Part shown: positions 57,623-64,000 of the stretch, piece after piece
How positions within the stretch are numbered: position 1 is the stretch's first letter
Layout of the letters: the number at the start of each line of letters is the position of its first letter
Assembly (NCBI RefSeq): GCF_900258435.1
Contig: NZ_LT992558.1
Span: forward strand, 1,451,014-1,515,013
Direction of reading: 5' to 3'
Source of the DNA: Carnobacterium divergens
GTDB lineage: Bacteria; Bacillota; Bacilli; Lactobacillales; Carnobacteriaceae
Length of the DNA: 64,000 bases
Notes under the pieces: model-generated
Seen by the model: only the letters and a program-made list of their open reading frames with translations
What the model was told of the DNA's origin: nothing
Database searches by the model: none
Position numbers and translations under genes: made by a program

Positions 57623-58798
57623 ATGGCAAAAAGAGATTATTATGAAGTGTTAGGTGTCGCAAAGGACGCAAATGACGCAGATATCAAAAAAGCATACCGA
57701 AAATTATCAAAACAATTTCATCCAGATATCAACCAAGAAGCTGGAGCAGAAGATAAGTTTAAGGAAATCGCAGAAGCCTATGAAGTATTAAGCGACGCTA
57801 ATAAACGTGCTGCCTATGACCAATATGGACATGCAAGTACAGATCCAAACTTTGGAGCTGGTGGCGGCGGTTTTGGTGGTGGATTTGGCGGAAGTGGTTT
57901 CGGCGGTGGATTTGGCGGCGGCGGATTTGAAGATATTTTCGAATCATTCTTTGGCGGCGGCGGTCGTCAATCTAACCCAAATGCGCCTAGACAAGGTGAA
58001 GATTTACAATATACGATGAATTTAAAATTTGAAGAGGCGATTTTTGGGAAAGAATCTACCATCAAATACAATCGTGAAGATGAATGTGGAACATGTCACG
58101 GAAACGGTGCAAAACCAGGAACAGAACCCGTAACTTGTTCGAAATGTCATGGAGCCGGTTCAATTAATGTCGAACGGAACACGCCACTTGGACGCGTGAT
58201 GACACGTCAAACCTGTGATGTGTGTCATGGTTCAGGAAAAGAAATCAAAGAAAAATGTCCTACATGTCATGGTTCAGGCCATGTCAAAGAAGCGCATAGC
58301 GTAAAAGTTACTGTACCAGCTGGTGTGGAAGACGGTCAACAAATGCGTTTACAAGGTCAAGGGGAAGCCGGTATCAATGGTGGACCTCATGGCGATCTTT
58401 ATGTTGTCTTCCGTGTTGAAGAAAGCGACTTATTTGATCGTGATGGATCTGAAATTTTCTATGACTTGCCAATTAGCTTTGTACAAGCAGCCCTTGGCGA
58501 CGAAATTGAAGTCCCAACCGTTCACGGGAAAATTAAATTAAAAGTCCCAGCGGGAACTCAAACAGGAACAAACTTCCGCCTAAAAGGTAAGGGTGCACCT
58601 AAACTGAGAGGAACCGGTACTGGAGACCAACACGTGAAAGTTCAAGTCATTACACCGAAAAACCTATCTGAGCAACAAGTTCAAGCAATGCGAGAATTTG
58701 CCAAAGCCAGTGGAATTGAAGTGAGTGAACAAGAAACCAATATTTTTGATAAAGTCAAAGATGCCTTTAAATCAGAAGGCAAGAAAAAAAGAAAATAA
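57623..58798 (+). CDS. dnaJ: Chaperone DnaJ (Hsp40, type I)
   Basis: The 391-aa protein has a J domain with HPD (about 33-35), a Gly/Phe-rich region (about 74-115) and four CxxCxGxG-type zinc repeats: [24 protein letters not shown] and CPTCHGSG (about 155-215). C-terminal substrate domains follow. It stimulates DnaK ATPase. Last gene of the heat-shock operon. Confidence 0.97.
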   Translation: MAKRDYYEVLGVAKDANDADIKKAYRKLSKQFHPDINQEAGAEDKFKEIAEAYEVLSDANKRAAYDQYGHASTDPNFGAGGGGFGGGFGGSGFGGGFGGGGFEDIFESFFGGGGRQSNPNAPRQGEDLQYTMNLKFEEAIFGKESTIKYNREDECGTCHGNGAKPGTEPVTCSKCHGAGSINVERNTPLGRVMTRQTCDVCHGSGKEIKEKCPTCHGSGHVKEAHSVKVTVPAGVEDGQQMRLQGQGEAGINGGPHGDLYVVFRVEESDLFDRDGSEIFYDLPISFVQAALGDEIEVPTVHGKIKLKVPAGTQTGTNFRLKGKGAPKLRGTGTGDQHVKVQVITPKNLSEQQVQAMREFAKASGIEVSEQETNIFDKVKDAFKSEGKKKRK

Positions 58799-58806
58799 GA
58801 AAATGA

Positions 58807-58848
58807 GCTAGCCTGTTCCCTTAAGTAGTGACAGGCTGGCTTTTTTTT
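58807..58848 (+). terminator. Terminator of the heat-shock operon
   Basis: GCTAGCCTGT / ACAGGCTGGC with one G-U pair, then eight T residues. Confidence 0.92.
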
Positions 58849-58880
58849 GAAGAAAAACGTAGCTCCAATTTGAACTTTTC

Positions 58881-58909
58881 TTGTATTTACTGTGTTTCAT
58901 TGGTATAAT
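58881..58909 (+). promoter_or_regulatory. Promoter of lepA
   Basis: TTGTAT, 17 bp, TATAAT, with a TGn extension (TGGTATAAT). Confidence 0.85.
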
Positions 58910-58958
58910 TTACAATGACACTTTTTGGAATAAATAATGAAAGTAGGCACTAAATAGA

Positions 58959-60794
58959 ATGAATAGAGATGAAATGAAACAGCGCCAATCGCAAATTCGA
59001 AATTTTTCCATCATTGCTCATATCGACCATGGAAAATCGACTTTAGCCGATCGAATTTTAGAAAAAACAAACACCGTAGCCGATCGAGATATGCAAGCGC
59101 AATTACTAGATTCAATGGATTTAGAAAGAGAACGTGGGATTACAATCAAATTAAACGCAGTTGAACTTAAATATACAGCCAAGGATGGAAACGAATATAC
59201 TTTTCATCTAATAGATACACCAGGACATGTGGATTTTACTTATGAAGTTTCACGCAGTTTAGCGGCCTGTGAAGGAGCCGTATTAGTAGTTGATGCTGCA
59301 CAAGGGATTGAAGCTCAAACGTTGGCTAACGTCTATTTAGCCTTAGATAACGACTTAGAAATTATCCCAGTCATCAATAAAATTGATTTACCCGCAGCGG
59401 ATCCAGAACGTGTTCGTGGCGAGATTGAAGACGTAATTGGCATTGATGCCAGTGAAGCTGTTTTAGCTAGCGCAAAAGCAGGCATTGGAATCGAAGACAT
59501 TCTTGAACAAATTGTAGAAAAAGTTCCTGCACCAACAGGTGATTTAGACGCACCCTTAAAAGCGCTAATTTTTGATTCAGTCTATGACTCTTATCGTGGC
59601 GTTATTTTAAACGTAAGAATTGTAGATGGCACCGTAAAACCAGGAGACAAAATCAAAATGATGAGCAATGGCGCGATCTTTGAAGTCGCTGAAGTGGGAA
59701 TTTTTTCACCAAAAACCATCAAACGTGACTTTTTAATGGTTGGTGACGTTGGGTATATCACTGCCAGCATTAAAACCGTTAAAGACACTCAAGTTGGAGA
59801 TACCATTACTTCTGTAGTAAATCCTGCAACAGAAGCCTTACCTGGCTATCGTAAAATGAATCCAATGGTTTACTGTGGTTTGTATCCAATTGATTCTTCT
59901 CGCTACAACGATTTACGTGAAGCTTTAGAACGTTTGCAATTAAACGATGCAGCCTTACAATTTGAAGCAGAAACATCACAAGCATTAGGCTTTGGTTTCC
60001 GTTGTGGTTTCTTAGGCTTGCTTCATATGGATGTTATTCAAGAACGTTTAGAGCGTGAATTTGATTTAGATTTAATTACAACTGCACCATCCGTTATTTA
60101 TCAAGTAAACTTAACAGACGGTTCGACTCTGATCGTGGATAACCCAGCAGATATGCCAGAACCAGGTGTAATTGAAACCGTTGAAGAACCTTATGTAAAA
60201 GCAAGTATTATGGTACCAAATGAATTTGTTGGAGCCGTTATGGAAATTTCTCAACGCAAACGTGGCGAGTTTATGACCATGGATTATTTAGATGAGTACC
60301 GCGTAAATGTTGTTTATGAAATTCCTTTATCAGAGATTGTTTATGATTTCTTTGATAAATTAAAATCAAGTACCAAAGGCTATGCTTCATTAGATTACGA
60401 TTTAATTGGCTACCGTCCAAGCAAACTTGTTAAGATGGATATTATGTTAAACACTGAAAAAGTCGATGCATTAAGCTTTATTGTCCATCGTGACTTTGCT
60501 TATGAACGTGGAAAAATCATTGTTGAAAAATTAAAAGCCTTAATTCCACGTCAACAATTTGAAGTGCCGATTCAAGCAGCTGTGGGACAAAAAATTCTGT
60601 CTCGTACCAATATAAAAGCCTTGCGTAAAAATGTTTTAGCCAAATGTTACGGCGGAGATATTTCACGTAAACGTAAGCTCTTGGAAAAACAAAAAGAAGG
60701 TAAGAAACGAATGAAACAAATCGGATCTGTCGAAGTTCCACAAGAAGCCTTCATGGCTGTTCTGAAAATGGACGAGGATCAACCTAAGAAGTAA
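58959..60794 (+). CDS. lepA: Elongation factor 4 (LepA)
   Basis: The 611-aa translational GTPase has [16 protein letters not shown] (about 20-35), [34 protein letters not shown] (about 87) and [13 protein letters not shown]. The C-terminal LepA-specific domain is present ([41 protein letters not shown]). It acts on stalled or mistranslocated ribosomes. The SD is weak (AAAGTAGG about 13 nt before ATG). The insertion of the adjacent element leaves lepA intact. Confidence 0.96.
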   Translation: MNRDEMKQRQSQIRNFSIIAHIDHGKSTLADRILEKTNTVADRDMQAQLLDSMDLERERGITIKLNAVELKYTAKDGNEYTFHLIDTPGHVDFTYEVSRSLAACEGAVLVVDAAQGIEAQTLANVYLALDNDLEIIPVINKIDLPAADPERVRGEIEDVIGIDASEAVLASAKAGIGIEDILEQIVEKVPAPTGDLDAPLKALIFDSVYDSYRGVILNVRIVDGTVKPGDKIKMMSNGAIFEVAEVGIFSPKTIKRDFLMVGDVGYITASIKTVKDTQVGDTITSVVNPATEALPGYRKMNPMVYCGLYPIDSSRYNDLREALERLQLNDAALQFEAETSQALGFGFRCGFLGLLHMDVIQERLEREFDLDLITTAPSVIYQVNLTDGSTLIVDNPADMPEPGVIETVEEPYVKASIMVPNEFVGAVMEISQRKRGEFMTMDYLDEYRVNVVYEIPLSEIVYDFFDKLKSSTKGYASLDYDLIGYRPSKLVKMDIMLNTEKVDALSFIVHRDFAYERGKIIVEKLKALIPRQQFEVPIQAAVGQKILSRTNIKALRKNVLAKCYGGDISRKRKLLEKQKEGKKRMKQIGSVEVPQEAFMAVLKMDEDQPKK

Positions 60795-60846
60795 TAAGTG
60801 TTTGTAACCATAGTTCAAATATTGAATATATTATTTTCCCACATAT

Positions 60847-60879
60847 TTCCCACGAGGGATTAAACTCGTGGGAATTTTT
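60847..60879 (+). terminator. Terminator after lepA, at the junction with the integrated element
   Basis: TTCCCACGAG / CTCGTGGGAA perfect 10-bp stem then TTTTT. A TTTCCCAC motif is directly repeated just upstream (about 60833-60853); such repeats near an integrase can be arm or core attachment sites. Confidence 0.8.
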
Positions 60880-60883
60880 GTTT

Positions 60884-62032
60884 TTAAAATGAATTATCTT
60901 TAAGCATTTGTTCAAATATATCAACAGTATCTTTTTTCATTTTTTTTGTAACATGAGCGTAAGTGTCCATAGTAGTAGCAATGCGAGAATGTCCTAATCT
61001 CGTTTGTATTTCTTTAGGTTTTGCATTGTTCTCTAGTAACATCGTTGCGTGTGTGTGTCTGAATGAGTGAAAGTTGAAATCAACTCCAGTAATTTTTCTA
61101 ACTTTTTCAACATTATACTTTATTGAATTTGGAGTGACGGGCTGACCATTTTCTTTCGTACATATAAAACCACCATCAAAATAATTGGATCCATAAAAGA
61201 GTTTGTTCTCAATTTGTCTTTTTTTAGAACTTTTCAAAATTTTGATTATACTATCTCCAAGCATAATTGTTCTATAAGAAGATTTAGTTTTTGGCGTTCC
61301 TAAATCAAAGTTCCCATTTTCAATCCCTATCATAATTCTTTCTACTATAAGAGTATTTTCTTCAAAATCTATGTCAGTCCATTTAAGTCCACATACTTCA
61401 GAGCGTCTTAATCCAGTTTGAAAAGAAATCATCATTGGCAAATAGAAGGGGTCACATTTAGGAACTGCACTAACAATTTTTTTAAAGTCTTCAATAGAAA
61501 TAATTTTTAAATCTCCACGATCTTTCCATTCTTTAATATCATATTTAGGAACTTTTATATATCTAGTTGGATCATTACTTAAATATTGATATGGAAATAC
61601 AGCCATTGTAAAAGCTTTATTTAGAACACCTTTGATGATTGATAAAGTTTGTTTGGCATATCCAGCTTCAAACTTTTCTGTTAATAAATCTTGTAGTGTG
61701 CCAGGTTTAATTGCTTTTAATTTATACATACCAATGGATGGAAAGATATGTTTATCTAAAATATTTCGATAATTTGATTGCGTATTTTTTTTTAAGTTGA
61801 CCATTACATATTTTTCAAACCAAAAATTGAAGTAGTCAGTTACTGAAATATCAGATGAAGCCATAACATCACCAGATGTTTCATATTCTTTAATAGCATC
61901 ACGAAGAGTCTGTAATGCTTCATCTTTAGTTTTTCCAGCGTAACGTTCAATTTGTTTTCTATCTCCACTGATATAAGCAAGATCAATTCGATAATACCAA
62001 CTTTTCCCTTTTTTCCTAACAGATCCTTGCAT
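60884..62032 (-). CDS. Phage-type tyrosine integrase
   Basis: The 382-aa site-specific recombinase has an N-terminal AP2-like arm-binding domain (SVRKKGKSWYYRIDLAYISGDRKQIERYAG) and a SAM-like core-binding domain (about 60-160). The catalytic domain has Arg in TGLRRSEVCGLKW (about 206), HSFRHTHATMLL (about 324), LGHSRIATT (about 348) and the Tyr nucleophile in MDTYAHV. ATG 62032 follows AGGAAGG; a longer frame to 62077 lacks an SD. It lies at the element edge beside lepA, as integrases of prophages usually do. Confidence 0.93.
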   Translation of the reverse strand: MQGSVRKKGKSWYYRIDLAYISGDRKQIERYAGKTKDEALQTLRDAIKEYETSGDVMASSDISVTDYFNFWFEKYVMVNLKKNTQSNYRNILDKHIFPSIGMYKLKAIKPGTLQDLLTEKFEAGYAKQTLSIIKGVLNKAFTMAVFPYQYLSNDPTRYIKVPKYDIKEWKDRGDLKIISIEDFKKIVSAVPKCDPFYLPMMISFQTGLRRSEVCGLKWTDIDFEENTLIVERIMIGIENGNFDLGTPKTKSSYRTIMLGDSIIKILKSSKKRQIENKLFYGSNYFDGGFICTKENGQPVTPNSIKYNVEKVRKITGVDFNFHSFRHTHATMLLENNAKPKEIQTRLGHSRIATTMDTYAHVTKKMKKDTVDIFEQMLKDNSF

Positions 62033-62150
62033 AGGAATCCTTCCTTTCAAAGTACGGAATGTGATAAAAAAATTCACGTATTTAAGTTTATTTTTATAAA
62101 TATATGGATTTTAATTGAATTTATACGAATGTATGTTCTTTTTTTGTTTA

Positions 62151-62176
62151 AAAGAAAAGCCCGAAGGCTAATCTTT
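62151..62176 (-). terminator. Minus-strand terminator with TTCG loop, copy 1
   Basis: On the minus strand AAAGATTAGCC-TTCG-GGCTTTTCTTT, ending in T-rich sequence. It closes the lipoprotein gene. Confidence 0.8.
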
Positions 62177-62732
62177 ATTGATTTACAGCAACTTCAAAAG
62201 TAGCAGTATATTTATTGTAATCTTTATCAAATTTTTCAAAAATTATTTTAACACTTCCGTCAGGTTGACTAAGTCCATAAGCCTCTTCAGCATTTTCCAT
62301 AATTGCTCCAACTGGGGTAGGTTGTGGGTGAGTATTTACCCCACCAGGATAGGTACTAGCAACTTTTCTTCCTGAATCTATGACTTTTTCAGGAGTAAAA
62401 TATAAATCTTGAATATCATCCTCATAACCTAAATTTTCATAAGAATAAGATACAACAACAACCTGAGCTGGATTAGATTCATCAAATTGATTTCTTTCTT
62501 CAGTAGTTGTAACGCTATTAACTTTCAATTTCCAAAGTCCGTCAACTTCCCACCATTCATCTTTGCCGAATACTTTATTTGTACTAATTTCAGCAGAGTT
62601 GCTATTTTTTGTGCTCTGTGAAGTGTTTGTATCACTCGCCTTTTGACGATCTTCATTTTGTACAGTAGAGTCACAAGCAGATAACGTGATTAAGTAAACA
62701 CCAAGCAAACATAAACCAATAATTTTTTTCAT
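62175..62732 (-). CDS. Prophage-associated lipoprotein, DUF5067/DUF4352-like
   Basis: The 185-aa lipoprotein has a signal peptide with lipobox LSAC (Cys20), a Ser/Thr/Asn/Lys-rich spacer (about 25-55), then a beta-rich domain beginning WWEVDGLWKLKVNSV. That domain continues through VVVVSYSYENLGYEDDIQDLYF and ends TATFEVAVNQ. The fold resembles DUF5067/DUF4352 exported domains. Lipoproteins beside integrases in temperate phages of lactic bacteria can block superinfection; that role here is only inferred from position. Confidence 0.75.
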   Translation of the reverse strand: MKKIIGLCLLGVYLITLSACDSTVQNEDRQKASDTNTSQSTKNSNSAEISTNKVFGKDEWWEVDGLWKLKVNSVTTTEERNQFDESNPAQVVVVSYSYENLGYEDDIQDLYFTPEKVIDSGRKVASTYPGGVNTHPQPTPVGAIMENAEEAYGLSQPDGSVKIIFEKFDKDYNKYTATFEVAVNQ

Positions 62733-62788
62733 TCCAACAATCTCCTTTTATGATATAATATATTTTGTATGGAAATACATTATAATAG

Positions 62789-62823
62789 CTCTAATCAGTT
62801 TGCAGACTGATTGGAGTTTTTTT
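62789..62823 (+). terminator. Plus-strand terminator-like hairpin without an upstream plus-strand gene
   Basis: CTCTAATCAGT / ACTGATTGGAG, one G-U pair, then seven T residues on the plus strand. A TATAAT lies at 62781-62786 just before it. All neighbouring genes are on the minus strand. Confidence 0.55.
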
Positions 62824-62828
62824 ATTTA

Positions 62829-62854
62829 AAAGAAAAGCCCGAAGGCTAGTCTTT
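62829..62854 (-). terminator. Minus-strand terminator with TTCG loop, copy 2
   Basis: Nearly identical to the element at 62151-62176 (one base differs). It closes the SHOCT-domain gene. Confidence 0.8.
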
Positions 62855-63552
62855 TATAAATTCAATAATTCTCTCTTCTTAGCATCAAATTCAGCTTGAG
62901 TAATAATGCCTTCATCTAAATATTTTTTAAATTTCAAAAGTTCATCATCACCAACAGTTGTATTAATATTTTCTTTTTGGATTGAGTAGTAATCTAAAAT
63001 AGATAGAATGTTATCTGCTTTTTCTAGAGCATCTTTGTAAATCAATGAGTTTGTTTTAGTTTTACCAATTAAAAGTTCAACATATACAACTGGGGTTTCA
63101 ATGCTCTTGAGGTTAATTTTTATTTTAAAATTTTCTACAACTTTTTTTGTTTTTTTTCCACCAGTTAACGCTCCAACAACAGCTCCGACACCACCGAATG
63201 CAACAGCTCCAACTGCAGACCGTCCAAGCCCACCAGATGTAATTGTATGGTCACTTTCAACTAATTCATAACTAGATACTTGATTGAAGTCAAAAACATT
63301 AGCTGCATTTCTATACCCGCCAACTTTAAATTGTTGTTTTTCAGTGTCTACATAAAATAATTTACCGACTGTCTTATCTGCGTTGAAAGGCTTAGCTTTT
63401 ACCTTTGATATAGCTTTTTCTGCTTTTTGCTGTTGAACTTTTGCAATTCGTTCTGGATCATTTTTCCAATCAATACCAGCTTCAACACCTTTTTTTGTTA
63501 ACTCAACTGATTTATTTAAACTTTTTTTTGCCAATTCTTTCCAATCCACCAT
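62854..63552 (-). CDS. SHOCT-domain protein of the integrated element
   Basis: The 232-aa protein has an N-terminal charged region (about 1-55). A central beta domain follows (LFYVDTEKQQFKVGG ... VFDFNQVSSYELVES) with a glycine-rich hydrophobic stretch (GGLGRSAVGAVAFGGVGAVVGALTGG, about 115-140). The C-terminal SHOCT motif is LLKFKKYLDEGIITQAEFDAKKRELL. Such proteins are common in the lysogeny region of Firmicutes prophages; function unknown. ATG 63552 follows AAAGGAGG. It is 13 bp downstream of the peptidase gene. Confidence 0.8.
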   Translation of the reverse strand: MVDWKELAKKSLNKSVELTKKGVEAGIDWKNDPERIAKVQQQKAEKAISKVKAKPFNADKTVGKLFYVDTEKQQFKVGGYRNAANVFDFNQVSSYELVESDHTITSGGLGRSAVGAVAFGGVGAVVGALTGGKKTKKVVENFKIKINLKSIETPVVYVELLIGKTKTNSLIYKDALEKADNILSILDYYSIQKENINTTVGDDELLKFKKYLDEGIITQAEFDAKKRELLNL

Positions 63553-63565
63553 GATTATCCTCCTT

Positions 63566-63988
63566 TTATAAAAATCTTTCCATATCATAGGAAAGACCTA
63601 AACAATCTAGTATTTGATATTTCGTCATTGTATTAATATTGTTTACATTTTTGCACAGAATACTAAAAGCATACATATTAGCTTCTTTTTCAATAGCAGG
63701 AATAAAACTGCCACGAGCAACCTTTTTTAAGAAGGGGGTTGAAATACCTTTGTGGAGTCTAACATGTCCTAATTCATGTGCAATAGTGAACTTTTGTAAT
63801 TCTTTTTTTAAATGTTGATTTACAACTATTGTGTTGCAACGATTATTATTTACTGTAAAACCCCAAGTGTCAGCATCTAAATCAGAATAAAGAATGTTAC
63901 ATCCACATAGTTTAGCAAGTCTTATAGGATCGCATGTTTCATGAAGTTTGGCCAACTTATTGACGTCTTCTTCTATAATAATGGTCAT
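63566..63988 (-). CDS. ImmA/IrrE family metallopeptidase
   Basis: The 140-aa DUF955 peptidase has zinc motif HELGH at residues 71-75, followed by VRLH. An N-terminal helical part has DPIRLAKLCGCNI. In mobile elements (ICEBs1 ImmA) such proteins cleave the element repressor to trigger excision. The partner repressor gene would be expected just beyond the right edge of this window. It is co-directional with the SHOCT gene and probably co-transcribed. Confidence 0.88.
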   Translation of the reverse strand: MTIIIEEDVNKLAKLHETCDPIRLAKLCGCNILYSDLDADTWGFTVNNNRCNTIVVNQHLKKELQKFTIAHELGHVRLHKGISTPFLKKVARGSFIPAIEKEANMYAFSILCKNVNNINTMTKYQILDCLGLSYDMERFL

Positions 63989-64000
63989 CTAATAACTTCA

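Noticed and set aside
60833-60856. Calling the TTTCCCAC repeat a definite att core
   Set aside because: The second element end is outside the window, so no matching att copy can be shown.

Overview
The window looks like the chromosome of a low-GC Gram-positive bacterium of the Lactobacillales. The gene order rpsB-tsf-pyrH-frr-uppS-cdsA-dxr-rseP-proS-polC-rimP-nusA-ylxR-ylxQ-infB-rbfA is typical of Firmicutes. Other signs are PolC-type DNA polymerase III, strong Shine-Dalgarno (SD) sites, sigma-A promoters and an AT-rich base composition. An MEP-pathway gene (dxr) together with an iron-regulated NEAT/sortase B haem locus suggests a Carnobacterium-like organism. That genus assignment is inference.

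Layout. 1-0.9 kb: C-terminal end of a probable polymorphic toxin and a candidate immunity gene. 1.3-12.5 kb: yneF, a heterodimeric ABC exporter pair, an unknown gene, a DUF218 (YdcF-like) gene, plsC and sbcDC. 12.5-15.3 kb: a secreted internalin-like leucine-rich-repeat protein, divergent from an unknown gene with no normal start codon. 15.4-21.8 kb: a haem-iron operon behind a near-ideal promoter carrying two Fur boxes (two NEAT surface proteins, IsdE/F-type ABC importer, sortase B). 22-26.8 kb: SNF2 helicase, DUF2785 protein, HAD phosphatase. 27-51.2 kb: translation, isoprenoid/phospholipid and replication housekeeping genes, including the nusA-infB operon, truB, ribF and hemW. 51.3-53.7 kb: an ABC-F protein behind a leader with a small ORF and competing hairpins, then a NUDIX hydrolase. 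53.8-60.8 kb: the HrcA/CIRCE-controlled hrcA-grpE-dnaK-dnaJ operon and lepA. 60.9 kb to the right edge: the end of a prophage or other integrated element, all on the minus strand (integrase, lipoprotein, SHOCT-domain protein, ImmA/IrrE peptidase), inserted just downstream of lepA.

How parts work together. Under iron limitation, Fur release should switch on the NEAT proteins. Sortase B would anchor them by NPK(S/T)xD signals, and they would pass haem to the lipoprotein/permease/ATPase importer. The housekeeping block is punctuated by hairpins that may tune expression: one ahead of rimP-nusA, one between rpsB and tsf, and one that occupies the ribosome-binding region of dxr.

The most interesting unexplained structure is upstream of the ABC-F gene. 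A 28-codon leader ORF is followed by four mutually exclusive pairing arms, the last of which buries the ABC-F SD site. This is the layout of an erm-type translational attenuator. Second is the gene at 14.5 kb, whose only well-placed initiation codon is ATC.
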